From: Paenibacillus eucommiae
GTDB lineage: Bacteria > Bacillota > Bacilli > Paenibacillales > NBRC-103111
Assembly (NCBI RefSeq): GCF_017874215.1
Contig: NZ_JAGGLB010000050.1
Coordinates: 1-57,066, forward strand
Direction: 5' to 3'
Length of the DNA stretch: 57,066 nt
A model generated the notes under the pieces. That model did no database searches, was not told the origin of the DNA, and was given only the letters and a program-made list of their open reading frames with translations. A program made the position numbers and the translations under genes. This document shows positions 25,643 through 34,808 of the stretch, one piece after another (positions within the stretch are counted from its first letter, which is position 1; each line of letters starts with the position of its first letter).

Positions 25643-26242
25643 ATGTCACGTTATACAGGTCCTAAATTTAAATTAAGCCGTCGTTTGGGTATTTCCCTAG
25701 GCGGTTCCGGAAAAGAATTGAAACGTCCATTCCCTCCAGGTCAACATGGTCCCGGACAACGTAAAAAGCTGAGTGGTTACGGTATTCAATTACAAGAAAA
25801 GCAAAAGCTTCGTCACATGTACGGCATGAACGAGAAGCAGTTCCGCAACCTGTTTGATAAAGCTTCCAAGATCCAAGGTATCTCCGGTGAGAACTTTATG
25901 GTATTGCTTGAAAGCCGTTTGGACAACCTGATCTACCGTCTAGGCTTCGCTAACTCGCGTTCAGGAGCTCGTCAATTAGTAGCTCATGGTCACGTAACAG
26001 TTAACGGTAAAAAAGTAGATATCCCTTCTTATACCGTATCAACTGGCGAAACGCTTGGCTTGCGTGAAAGAAGCAAGAACCTGTCTTCCATCAAAGAAGC
26101 ACTGGCTAACCGCAACTATCTTCCAACTTACCTGGAATACAACGATTCTGCCCTTGAAGGTAAATACATCCGCCTTCCTGAGCGCTCTGAGCTTCCACAA
26201 GAAATTGATGAGAAGCAAATCGTCGAGTTCTACAGCCGTTAA
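25643..26242 (+). CDS. rpsD: Ribosomal protein S4 (RpsD)
   Basis: Primary 16S rRNA-binding protein of the small subunit and a likely autoregulator. The 199-aa product starts SRYTGPKFKLSRRLG and has the S4 domain (about 90-155: SRLDNLIYRLGFANSRSGARQLVAHGHVTVNGKKVDIPSY). It lacks the N-terminal zinc-finger cysteines, so it is the C-minus form, as in B. subtilis. GAAGGAG precedes the ATG. It is monocistronic between a good promoter with a long leader and a strong terminator; dgcP is divergent upstream. Confidence 0.98.
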   Translation: MSRYTGPKFKLSRRLGISLGGSGKELKRPFPPGQHGPGQRKKLSGYGIQLQEKQKLRHMYGMNEKQFRNLFDKASKIQGISGENFMVLLESRLDNLIYRLGFANSRSGARQLVAHGHVTVNGKKVDIPSYTVSTGETLGLRERSKNLSSIKEALANRNYLPTYLEYNDSALEGKYIRLPERSELPQEIDEKQIVEFYSR

Positions 26243-26282
26243 AAAAAAACCTTTTGGGAATTTCCCAAAAGGTTTTTTTTTT
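26243..26282 (+). terminator. Rho-independent terminator of rpsD
   Basis: AACCTTTTGGGAA / TTCCCAAAAGGTT stem with A and T runs on both sides. Confidence 0.95.
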
Positions 26283-26341
26283 GCAATATAAGAAAGTTTA
26301 AGTGTTTTACAGTAATAAAGCATAGAAGAGGGAAGAGTATA

Positions 26342-26745
26342 CCCCGAAGCAATCTGCCCTCCTCCGAAATGATCTGGTGCTCCACTTAACGATGATTTTC
26401 ATCGTTAAAGCAAGGTTGTGGAGAGGACCAGTGCTTTTAACGATGAAAATCATCGTTAAAAGCACTGGTCCTCTCATTTGCGCGTCCTCTCCATCCCTAG
26501 CGTCTGCGACCGATAGGAAATCTCCTCTACTCAAGAGAAAAACCCTTGCTGGCAGTCCGTTTGAGCTTGGTGTTCGTGCGATTGTTGCTAAAGAGAGGTA
26601 AGGGGTGTGGGAGGAAGAGCGATAGCGTCCGCCTTTAAAGATTTGTTCCTACCTCCTCATCTATTTCATTCAAGGGAAAAATCTTTAACAGCGGCTGGAG
26701 CCCACGTCACGAACACGCACATCAAAGGACGACGCAAGGCGTTTT
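26342..26745 (-). repeat. Composite intergenic repeat, copy 2 (inverted)
   Basis: Read on the minus strand it has the same order as copy 1: CGTCGTCCTTTGATGTGCGT, CTCCAGCCGCTG, TTAAAGATTTTTCC with GGAACAAATCTTTAA (one base lost in the left arm), GGCGGACGCTATCGCTCTTCC, CACGAACACCAAGCTCAAAC, a TTTTTCTCTTGAGTAGAGGA segment, two palindromes, and the tail GTGGAGCACCAGATCATTTCG. It fills the gap between the rpsD terminator and the PBP gene promoter. Only two palindromes are present. Confidence 0.85.
26421..26475. repeat. Perfect 55-bp palindrome in composite repeat copy 2
   Basis: Arms of 26 bp without mismatch (GAGAGGACCAGTGC + TTTTAACGATGA on the left) enclose three As. The core is the family palindrome; the outer 14 bp on each side are extra. 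A second palindrome lies at 26385-26410. Confidence 0.9.
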
Positions 26746-26911
26746 CTTAATTTTCAGAGCCTCGCACCTCCTTTCACTGTATATATCATCGAATTACTGA
26801 AGCATCCCCTTTGTCAAAACCGCATACGAAATGATTCCTTGGTCGTTATAAATTCATTACAGTTTATGTTATAATATAAAATGGTCATGTAAGGAGGATA
26901 AAATAGAACTT

Positions 26912-29900
26912 ATGCGGAAATTTTTCTCAAAACTTAATCAACCCTGGGTTAGAACTACCTTTAAAACATTGTTTTTAACCTTAAAGTGGACCCTCGTGCT
27001 AGTGTTATTGCTGGGGATTCTAGGTGGTGCCACGGCGTTTGGCTATGTGAGCGCGCTTGTGAAGAGCGATCCTGTTCGAAGCATGGACACCATTAAGAAG
27101 CAAATGCAGGAAAATGCCGAAACCGGCTTTGCTTATTTCAATGACGACTCAGTAATTGGGCAGCTAAGAACCGAGGAAGACAGACGCCTTATTGGTTTAA
27201 AGGATATTCCTCAAGTCGTGCTTGATGCCGTGCTCGCGATTGAAGACAATGATTTCTACGATCATAACGGTGTTGATTTAAGAGGACTCGTCAGAGCCGT
27301 TTCTCAAAAGGTTATGAACGAAGATGTGCAAACCGGGGGCAGCACCATCACTCAGCAGCTTGCAAGACGTGTATTCTTGACTTTAGATCGTGATGACGGA
27401 CGGAAAGCCAGAGAAATCCTGCTCGCACTGCGATTGGATCGTTTGATGTCCAAAGATGAAATTTTGCTTGCATATTTGAATAAAATTCCATACGGCAGCG
27501 GCTCAACCGGTTACAACCTCTATGGAATCAAAGCAGCAGCAAAAGGCCTTTTTAACATCAATGACCTCAATGAAATCAATATTGCCCAGGCTGCTTATCT
27601 GGCAGGCATTCCTCAACAGCCGTCTAATTACTCGGCTTTTACCAGCACGCCTAAATTTGATGATGAAGCCTTCCAGAAAGCTTTAGTACGCCAGCGGCTT
27701 GTGCTCAAGCGGATGCTTGAAGAGCAAAAAATTACAGAAGCACAGTATCAGGAAGCTTTGAACTTTGACCTAAAAGCTTCTATGCCCCAACCGTCTCAAA
27801 AAGCCTATAATACATATCCATTTTTGATGATTGAGACGGAGCGTCAAGCTGCAGAAATTTTGCTGAAGCAGCAGCATCCTGAGGCTGATCCTAAGAAGAA
27901 CCCGACCCTCTACAACGAAGCTCTTAAAGCTGTGCAAAATCAGCTGCTCCGGGGAGGCTATCAGGTTTACACAACAATTGACAAAACCATCTATGATTCC
28001 ATGCGTGGTATTGCCGAGGATAAGAACAACTTTGCTCCGAAAGATCCTGTAAAAGGAACTGAGCAGGTTGGCGCGATTATGCTTGACAGTAAGACAGGAG
28101 CTATACTCGGAATGATTGAAGGCCGCGACTTCTTTGAGGAGCAGCTCAATCACGCAACCCAGGCTTACAGGCAGCCAGGCTCGACGATGAAGCCAATCGC
28201 AGCTTATATTCCTGCTCTTGATAGCGGCGCTATTCAGCCGGCAAGCGTTATTGACGATGTCCCCATCATTCTGAAAGATGGTGGAAAAGGTTATCACATT
28301 CCCGAAAACTGGGATAATAAATTCCATGGCTTGATCACAGCACGAAGAGCATTAGATCAATCTTACAATATTCCCGCTATCAAGTTGTTTACAGAAACAG
28401 TGGGTATTGATAAGGCATGGGAGTTTGCCAAGAAGCTAGGAATTAATTCGATCCAAGATGAAGACTACCAGGCGCAAACTGGCGTTATCGGCGGACTGAA
28501 GTATGGAGTTTCTGTCAAGGAGCTAACCCATGCCTTCGCAGCGATTCCTAACCAAGGCAAATACAACGAATCCTTTATGATTCGTAAGATTACCGATGCC
28601 AATGGTAAAATCATTTACGAGCATGAAGTTAAGCCCACCTCCGTCTTCTCGGAGCAAACGTCATATTTGATTACAGATATGATGAAAACTGTTATTAAAC
28701 AGGGAACAGCAACCGACTTGAAGAAAAAATTCAAGTCCTATGGCAAAATCGAAATTTCCGGAAAAACAGGTTCGACACAGGAAGATGCCGACGCCTGGTT
28801 TGTAGGCTTTAGTCCAGATATTACAGTTGGAGTATGGATCGGATATGACCAGCCTATCCACAAGCTCAGCTCGAAGCTGAAGCAAACTAATCACGCCAAG
28901 GATATTTGGGCAAGCGTAATGAATATGGCTATTGAGAAAAAGCCCGAGCTTTTCCCTAATGATAAGTTCACTAAACCAGAGGGCATTGTCTCGGCTACGG
29001 TTTCGAATCTTTCGGGAAAACTGCCGAGTGCAGTGACAAAATCAAGCGGGCATTTGGTCACAGACATTTTCAACAGTAAATTTGTGCCTAAGGAAGTTGA
29101 TGATGTCATGGTAAACATGCCTATTATCACTTACAATGGACTCAATTATATTGCCCATCCTGAGACACCTGAAGAATTCGTTACCCAAAAATTGCTCATT
29201 AAGCGGCAAAAGTCAATTGCTCAACTGCTGAAGGAACTTGGGGAAATTATGAAGAAAGTTCCAGCGAAAAATCGCAAATCACTGGATCGCTACAAACCGC
29301 TAGACTATCAAGATGATGCACCATCCGAAACAGACCCGCGTGTCGATGATGGGAAAGCACCAAATTCGCCTACAACGGTTATTGCGACTAAATCAGGCTC
29401 CCAGGCAGTCATTACCTTCCAGCCAAGCACAAGTACAGATGTTGTTGGTTATCGCCTGTATAAATCTGAGGGGCTAGGAAGCTTCAAAAGAGTAGATGGA
29501 AATATCATCGCTGGACAGGAAAGCAAGTTCGTCGTTCAGACTTCTGCCTCTACCATTGACGGGTATTATGTTACTGCTGTTGATGTGGGTGGCAAGGAAT
29601 CCCCACCAAGCAAACAGGCCTTTACAGACGGCAGTTTCGGTGAAGATGATATTCCCCCGGGTGAGGATCAAACCTCACCTGGCAAGCCAGATCCAAATCA
29701 GGGTAATGGTACCGAGAATGGGTCAGGCAACGGTACTAACAATAACAATAACGGGAATGGTAACGGCAGTGAATCTGGGGGCAATCAAGGAACGGAGGGG
29801 CAAGGCAGTGCGTCTAAACCCTCCTCCCCAGCTGGCTTAAAAGCCAAAGAGGACGGCGCAGGTGTTATGTTCACCTGGTCTGCCAATCCTGGCAAGGAAA

Positions 29901-30085
29901 ACGTCAAGCAATACATTTTGTATTACAGCGAAAAAGAAGGCGGAACTTATAACAAGCTGGGCTCCGTTAAAAATGCCACCGAATTTTATTATTATGCTAT
30001 TACCTACAAAGGCTTTTATAGGCTCACTGCGATCAGTGATTCGGGTGAATCCTCCCCGTCACAAGTCTACGAGTTTAAAGGCTAG
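26912..30085 (+). CDS. Class A penicillin-binding protein (PBP1A-type) with FN3 repeats
   Basis: A bifunctional peptidoglycan synthase, membrane anchored (segment at about 20-45) with its domains outside. The 1057-aa product has a GT51 transglycosylase domain (Glu111 in AIEDNDFYDHNG; GGSTITQQLARRV) and a transpeptidase domain with Ser424-xx-Lys427 (GSTMK), S484-Y-N486 and K618-T-G620. The C-terminus carries an FN3 domain (about 820-905), a Pro/Gly/Asn-rich linker (about 905-965) and a second FN3 domain (about 970-1055). GGAGG lies 14 nt upstream, rather far. The extra C-terminal modules may bind wall or protein partners. Confidence 0.93.
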   Translation: MRKFFSKLNQPWVRTTFKTLFLTLKWTLVLVLLLGILGGATAFGYVSALVKSDPVRSMDTIKKQMQENAETGFAYFNDDSVIGQLRTEEDRRLIGLKDIPQVVLDAVLAIEDNDFYDHNGVDLRGLVRAVSQKVMNEDVQTGGSTITQQLARRVFLTLDRDDGRKAREILLALRLDRLMSKDEILLAYLNKIPYGSGSTGYNLYGIKAAAKGLFNINDLNEINIAQAAYLAGIPQQPSNYSAFTSTPKFDDEAFQKALVRQRLVLKRMLEEQKITEAQYQEALNFDLKASMPQPSQKAYNTYPFLMIETERQAAEILLKQQHPEADPKKNPTLYNEALKAVQNQLLRGGYQVYTTIDKTIYDSMRGIAEDKNNFAPKDPVKGTEQVGAIMLDSKTGAILGMIEGRDFFEEQLNHATQAYRQPGSTMKPIAAYIPALDSGAIQPASVIDDVPIILKDGGKGYHIPENWDNKFHGLITARRALDQSYNIPAIKLFTETVGIDKAWEFAKKLGINSIQDEDYQAQTGVIGGLKYGVSVKELTHAFAAIPNQGKYNESFMIRKITDANGKIIYEHEVKPTSVFSEQTSYLITDMMKTVIKQGTATDLKKKFKSYGKIEISGKTGSTQEDADAWFVGFSPDITVGVWIGYDQPIHKLSSKLKQTNHAKDIWASVMNMAIEKKPELFPNDKFTKPEGIVSATVSNLSGKLPSAVTKSSGHLVTDIFNSKFVPKEVDDVMVNMPIITYNGLNYIAHPETPEEFVTQKLLIKRQKSIAQLLKELGEIMKKVPAKNRKSLDRYKPLDYQDDAPSETDPRVDDGKAPNSPTTVIATKSGSQAVITFQPSTSTDVVGYRLYKSEGLGSFKRVDGNIIAGQESKFVVQTSASTIDGYYVTAVDVGGKESPPSKQAFTDGSFGEDDIPPGEDQTSPGKPDPNQGNGTENGSGNGTNNNNNGNGNGSESGGNQGTEGQGSASKPSSPAGLKAKEDGAGVMFTWSANPGKENVKQYILYYSEKEGGTYNKLGSVKNATEFYYYAITYKGFYRLTAISDSGESSPSQVYEFKG

Positions 30086-30104
30086 CACATTCGTCCACAG
30101 CATC

Positions 30105-30157
30105 AAAAAAAACCCTTTATCAGTCGGATATGCATCCGTCTGGCAAAGGGTTTTTTA
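30105..30157. terminator. Bidirectional terminator between the PBP gene and acsA
   Basis: AAAACCCTTT...AAAGGGTTTT stem with an inner GTCGGATATGCATCCGTC hairpin, A and T runs on both sides. Confidence 0.85.
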
Positions 30158-30181
30158 TTTGTGATAACTTGCAATCCGCTC

Positions 30182-31906
30182 TTAATCTTCGATCGTTGAC
30201 AGATCTCCTGTAGGCAGGTTAAGCTCCCAAGCCTTCAGCACGCGGCGCATAATCTTACCACTGCGGGTTTTTGGCAGTTTATCCTTGAACTCAATTTCGC
30301 GTGGTGCGGCATGAGCAGAAAGACCTTCCTTGACGAACTTGGAAATCTCAGCTTTCAGCTCATCTGAAGGTGTATATCCTTCACGAAGCGCGATGAATGC
30401 TTTAATGATTTCTCCACGCATAGGATCAGGCTTCCCGATAACACCCGCTTCAGCAACAGCAGGATGCTCGACAAGCTTGCTCTCTACCTCAAAAGGTCCT
30501 ACACGTTCACCTGCAGTGTTAATAACATCATCTACTCTTCCTTGGAACCAGAAATAGCCATCTTCATCACGGTAAGCTGAATCTCCCGAAATGTACCAGC
30601 CTGGAATACGGAAATACTCTTCATACTTAGCAGGATTATTCCACACCTTACGCATCAGGGAAGGCCATGGTGTTTTGATAGCCAGGTTACCCATGCGGTT
30701 AGGAGGAAGCTCGTTACCTGCATCATCCAAAATCGTCGCTTCAACGCCCGGTATCGGACGGCCCATCGAGCCAGGACGGATGGCCATGCTTGGATAGTTA
30801 CAAATAACCTGAGCACCTGTTTCAGTCATCCACCAGGTATCATGAATACGCTGGCCATAGATCTTCAAGCCCCAACGGACAACTTCCGGATTAAGCGGCT
30901 CTCCAACGCTAAGCACATGACGAAGCGAGGATAAATCGAATTCTTTAACCGCGTCGTCGCCTGCACCCATAAGCATGCGGAATGCAGTAGGTGCACTGTA
31001 CCAGACAGTAACTTTGTATTTTGCAATCGTGCTGTACCAATCAGCCGGACTGAACCGGCCGCCGCGAATAACGTTAGTCGCCCCATTCAGCCAAGGAGCA
31101 AAAATGCCGTAAGAAGTCCCTGTTACCCAGCCTGGGTCAGCTGTACACCAATATACGTCATCTTCTTTCAGATCCAATACAACTTTACCGGTGTAATAAT
31201 GCTGAACCATTGCGTTATGAACATGAAAAACACCCTTAGGCCTGCCTGTTGAACCTGAAGTATAATGTATGAGCAGCCCGTCTTCCCGGTCCATCCACTC
31301 CAGCTCCAGCTCGGTTGAAGCTGTCGCCATTTCTTTGTGGAAGTCCACTTGCCCTTCAGCCAGCTCGATATCTTGTCCTACCAGAATAATATGTTTCAGG
31401 TTCGGCAATTCGCTTGTTGGTATACGGGAAAGCTGGCTAGGAGTCGTAACAATCGCAACAGCCGAGCTGTCTTCCAAGCGGTCCTTTACTGCTGTTTCCA
31501 TAAAGGCTTCGAAAAGGGGACCTCCAATAGCGCCTACCTTTAAAATACCTAGAAGCGAATAGTAGAGTTCAGGCGTGCGGGGCATGAAAATAAACACACG
31601 CTCCCCCTTGCCAACTCCAAGCTTACGCAATACATTCCCAAACTGATTTGATTTCTCTTTCATTTGGGCAAATGTGATTGCCTCTTCGCGTTGATTGTCG
31701 CTGTAATACAATGCGATTTTGTCTTTTCTTAAGGAATCCGCGTGCCGGTCGATAGCTTCATAAGCCATGTTAACCTTGCCAGTCTCATACCAGGAAAAGT
31801 TCCGTTCAACGTCTTCCCAATTGAAGTTCTCGCGAGCATCTTCATAGCTTTTCATGTTAGGATTCGAAGCAACCGCTTCTATGATTTCCTCATTCAGTTG
31901 ATCCAT
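30182..31906 (-). CDS. acsA: Acetyl-CoA synthetase (AMP-forming)
   Basis: Activates acetate to acetyl-CoA with ATP. The 574-aa product (B. subtilis AcsA has 572) has the AMP-binding signature HYTSGSTGRPKG, the WWMTETGAQ segment, GDSAYRDEDGYFWFQGRVDD, and a C-terminal PKTRSGKIMRR whose lysine is the acetylation site controlled in B. subtilis by AcuA and AcuC. Both regulators are encoded on the opposite strand right beside it. AGGAGG nine nucleotides upstream of the ATG. A cre-like site sits between the promoter region and the start. Confidence 0.96.
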   Translation of the reverse strand: MDQLNEEIIEAVASNPNMKSYEDARENFNWEDVERNFSWYETGKVNMAYEAIDRHADSLRKDKIALYYSDNQREEAITFAQMKEKSNQFGNVLRKLGVGKGERVFIFMPRTPELYYSLLGILKVGAIGGPLFEAFMETAVKDRLEDSSAVAIVTTPSQLSRIPTSELPNLKHIILVGQDIELAEGQVDFHKEMATASTELELEWMDREDGLLIHYTSGSTGRPKGVFHVHNAMVQHYYTGKVVLDLKEDDVYWCTADPGWVTGTSYGIFAPWLNGATNVIRGGRFSPADWYSTIAKYKVTVWYSAPTAFRMLMGAGDDAVKEFDLSSLRHVLSVGEPLNPEVVRWGLKIYGQRIHDTWWMTETGAQVICNYPSMAIRPGSMGRPIPGVEATILDDAGNELPPNRMGNLAIKTPWPSLMRKVWNNPAKYEEYFRIPGWYISGDSAYRDEDGYFWFQGRVDDVINTAGERVGPFEVESKLVEHPAVAEAGVIGKPDPMRGEIIKAFIALREGYTPSDELKAEISKFVKEGLSAHAAPREIEFKDKLPKTRSGKIMRRVLKAWELNLPTGDLSTIED

Positions 31907-31930
31907 TTTCTAAATCCTCCTGACTAATTT

Positions 31931-31944
31931 TCAAAACGCTTTCA
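31931..31944 (-). promoter_or_regulatory. cre site (CcpA operator) in the acsA/acuA intergenic region
   Basis: On the minus strand TGAAAGCGTTTTGA matches the cre consensus TGWAANCGNTNWCA at 13 of 14 positions. It lies 25 bp before acsA, a position suited to blocking elongation. acsA and acuABC are CcpA-controlled in B. subtilis, and ccpA is encoded 4 kb away here. Confidence 0.75.
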
Positions 31945-32139
31945 AATTCCATATTGTAGCTCGTTAACATATAATGGTTTTACGGCCAATCCTATTATAG
32001 CATATGCTCAATTTTTCGACTATTCCCTTTTCCTTCTTTTCAAGGGGATAAAAATTTGTTATAAGTGTACATAGGGTTACTAAGGCGAAATGACTAACGT
32101 GTAAGTTATCCTAAACTATTAAAAGGAGGGGCTACTGTT

Positions 32140-32778
32140 ATGCAGCATGATAAACTGTATCACAAATACAGCTTCCTCCCTGCCCCCGAACGTTTGGAAA
32201 TTGTGGTGGAAGGGCCTGTTACGCCAGAAAGCTTGAGCGGCTTAACGATGCATGCACAGCTTGACGCGTTTCGCAGACCTAAAGAGCAGCACGAAGCATT
32301 GGTAGAAATTGCCGGGTTGCCCGAGGGCAGGATCATTCTTGCTAGAGAAGGCTCAACCATTGTAGGCTATGTAACCTTTCATTATCCAGACGAAATAGAG
32401 AGATGGTCGGAAGGTAAGATGGAGGATCTTATTGAGCTTGGAGCCATTGAAGTCGCCGACGAATATCGTGATCTGGGTCTTGGCAAGAAGCTGATCAAGC
32501 TGGCTTTCTTCAAGGAACAAATGGAGAATGTAATTTGTTTTACAACAGAATATTACTGGCACTGGGACTTAGAAAATAGCGGGCTTAATGTTTGGGACTA
32601 CCGGAAGATGATGGAAAAGCTAATGAAAAGCGTCGATATGGTCTGGTTTGCTACTGACGATCCGGAAATATGCTCGCATCCCGCAAATTGCCTGATGGTC
32701 CGCATCGGTAAGAAGGTGCCGCTCGCATCTGTTGAGCAATTCGATCGCATTCGTTTTCACCAGCGTTTCATGTACTGA
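32140..32778 (+). CDS. acuA: GNAT acetyltransferase AcuA
   Basis: Acetylates and so inactivates AcsA in B. subtilis. The 212-aa product has a GNAT fold with the acetyl-CoA loop EYRDLGLGKKLIKLAF (about residues 108-123). AAAAGGAGGGG precedes the ATG. It is divergent from acsA and 35 bp before acuC; acuB, which lies between them in B. subtilis, is absent. Confidence 0.93.
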   Translation: MQHDKLYHKYSFLPAPERLEIVVEGPVTPESLSGLTMHAQLDAFRRPKEQHEALVEIAGLPEGRIILAREGSTIVGYVTFHYPDEIERWSEGKMEDLIELGAIEVADEYRDLGLGKKLIKLAFFKEQMENVICFTTEYYWHWDLENSGLNVWDYRKMMEKLMKSVDMVWFATDDPEICSHPANCLMVRIGKKVPLASVEQFDRIRFHQRFMY

Positions 32779-32813
32779 GAAAGCGGACGGTTGGCTACAG
32801 GAGGAAAAAGCAA

Positions 32814-34001
32814 ATGGGAATGACGACCAAGGATCCCGTATTTATTTACAATCATAACGAAATTCAATACAAATTTAATGATCGGCATCCCTTTGACCCG
32901 CAGCGTTTAGTGCTAACCGTTGATCTGTTAAAAAAGGCAGGAGTGCTTCCTGATTCAGTCATCAGAAGACCGCGTCCTGCCATGGAGCGGGAGCTGCTGC
33001 GGGTTCACACTTCCTCTTACATCGAAGTTGTAAAGGGGCTTAGCTATACGTCTCCAGAGGAGCGGTGGTTAAACGAGGCGAATCGCTTCGGGCTTGATAC
33101 TGAGGACACGCCGTACTTTCCCCGTATGCACGACATCACTTCAACGATCGTAGGCGGTTCAATTACCGCGGCGGACATCGTTATGTCCGGAGAAGCTCCT
33201 CACGCACTCCATCTTGGAGGCGGTCTGCATCACGCTATGCGCAATAAAGGAGCTGGCTTTTGTGTATACAACGATGCCTCGGCCACTATTGCCCACCTGA
33301 GGGAGAAGTATGACGCCAGAGTGCTTTATGTGGACACGGATGTGCATCATGGTGACGGTGTGCAGTGGAGTTTTTATTCCGATCCCAATGTATGCACGCT
33401 CTCCATTCATGAGACTGGCAAATATTTATTCCCAGGCACCGGAGCTGTCAGTGAGCGCGGTGAAGGCGATGCATTCGGCACAAATGTGAACATTCCTGTA
33501 GAGCCTTATACGGAGGATGATTCGTGGCTGGAATGCTTCGGTGAGGTACTGACATCCGCCATCTCGCACTTCAAGCCGGATGTCATTGTCTCCCAGCATG
33601 GCTGCGACGCCCATGCCTTTGACCCGCTCGCGCATGTGCATTGCTCCATGCGCGTGTACAAGGCCATGCCAGAGCTAATCCATAGTCTTGCGCACCACTG
33701 GTGCGAAGGACGCTGGATTGCGCTTGGCGGGGGCGGGTACGACATCTGGCGCGTCGTACCGCGGGCCTGGAGCCTGCTCTGGCTCGTTATGAGCGAGCAG
33801 GCGTTATTGCATCAGCTGGACGCTGATCCGCAGCTGAGGCTGCCCCAGGCGTGGCTGGACGCCTGGCAGCCGGAGAGTCCTGTCCAGCTGCCTGAGGCAT
33901 GGCTGGACCCGGTGAGCGACTGGGAGCCCATGCCCAGGCGCCAAGTGATCACTGATCAAAATAGGCAGAATAAAGAGATTGCCTTGTTGTACCTTAAATA
34001 A
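32814..34001 (+). CDS. acuC: AcuC, class I-type protein deacetylase
   Basis: Removes the acetyl group from AcsA and reactivates it. The 395-aa product has the arginase/deacetylase fold with LGGGLHHAMRNKGAGFCVYND (tandem His), DTDVHHGDGVQ (zinc Asp/His) and GGGGYD near the end. AGGAGG is upstream of the ATG. Together with acuA it forms a two-gene operon. The C-terminal 60 codons are richer in G+C than the rest of the gene. Confidence 0.94.
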   Translation: MGMTTKDPVFIYNHNEIQYKFNDRHPFDPQRLVLTVDLLKKAGVLPDSVIRRPRPAMERELLRVHTSSYIEVVKGLSYTSPEERWLNEANRFGLDTEDTPYFPRMHDITSTIVGGSITAADIVMSGEAPHALHLGGGLHHAMRNKGAGFCVYNDASATIAHLREKYDARVLYVDTDVHHGDGVQWSFYSDPNVCTLSIHETGKYLFPGTGAVSERGEGDAFGTNVNIPVEPYTEDDSWLECFGEVLTSAISHFKPDVIVSQHGCDAHAFDPLAHVHCSMRVYKAMPELIHSLAHHWCEGRWIALGGGGYDIWRVVPRAWSLLWLVMSEQALLHQLDADPQLRLPQAWLDAWQPESPVQLPEAWLDPVSDWEPMPRRQVITDQNRQNKEIALLYLK

Positions 34002-34043
34002 TGCCGTGTAGCTAGGCAAATTATAATCAAGGCTCTATGATAT

Positions 34044-34070
34044 TGACGTTTGTGACGTTTGTGACGTTTG
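34044..34070 (+). repeat. Three tandem 9-bp units
   Basis: TGACGTTTG three times without mismatch, followed by ATTTTC. It starts 42 bp after the acuC stop codon. Confidence 0.9.
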
Positions 34071-34096
34071 ATTTTCATAGGAATGACTGTGAAGTG

Positions 34097-34148
34097 CAAA
34101 AGGGATCGGCACAAGCATAAATATTGCTTGCAACCGCATCCCTTTTTA
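34097..34148 (+). terminator. Likely terminator of acuAC
   Basis: AAAAGGGATCGGCACAAGCA pairs imperfectly with TGCTTGCAACCGCATCCCTTTT and is followed by TTTA. Confidence 0.55.
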
Positions 34149-34228
34149 CTATCCTGTGTGCTGCTCCGCAGATAATAAGCGCCCAATTCTCAGCCGCCCT
34201 CATACTTAAGTAATTTTTTTATATCAGC

Positions 34229-34413
34229 AGTGATGTTTTTCATCGTTAAATGATGGAATTCCTTGAAAGCTAGGTCTTTAACGATGTTTTTCATCCTTAA
34301 CAGAGCTAATAACCTGAAGCCAGACTATTTCCGCCCACTTTAGTGATGTTTTTCATCGTTAAGTGATGTAATTCTAAAAATTCTGGCCAAATAGCGATGT
34401 TTTTCATCACTAA
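34229..34413 (-). repeat. Array of four intergenic palindromes without hairpin module
   Basis: Palindromes centred near 34240, 34289, 34350 and 34402, each with GTTTTTC as the plus-strand loop (so inverted relative to copies 1 and 3). The first and last have one decayed arm. Spacing is about 49, 61 and 52 bp. The long-hairpin module and the GGCTGCTGCT tail are not found here. Confidence 0.8.
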
Positions 34414-34721
34414 CTATAGGGACGCACATTTCAACGGCCCCATCCTTTCTCTTTTCCTATTTCTACTTTACCAGGATACTGCTACGGTCATCACACTGGT
34501 TTATTCTTTTTAATTGGGTAATGGAAACAGCCCAAGCGAAGGCGCGGGAGGCTCATATCCCTCCAAAGCACACTTTTCAAATCATTTTCATCTTCCATGC
34601 AACTCCCCACTCTATTTTTCCATAAAAAAACTGCCGAGAAACGACCTCGACAGTGAATGGTTAGCTCTTTTACTGATATCATCTTATGCTCTACATTCGT
34701 GTTCCAAACGCTCACTCCATG

Positions 34722-34808
34722 CCCTTACTCCCCACGCCACTCTACGCCCATACTCCAGACGCTCACTCTACTCCCTTACTCCGGACGCATGCGCTAAGCC
34801 CTTACTCC
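34722..34808 (+). repeat. Degenerate tandem repeat, about 26-bp period
   Basis: CCCTTACTCC or CCCATACTCC followed by two bases and ACGC begins at 34722, 34747, 34773 and 34799. The stretches between contain ACGCTCACTC variants. Confidence 0.75.

Noticed and set aside
26342..26745. Autonomous insertion sequence or transposon
   Set aside because: No transposase is encoded and clear target duplications could not be recognised; a non-autonomous element remains possible.
34229..34413. CRISPR-like array of regularly spaced repeats
   Set aside because: The repeats are short near-perfect palindromes with mismatches, spacers vary and there is no cas gene; the same palindromes occur singly elsewhere.
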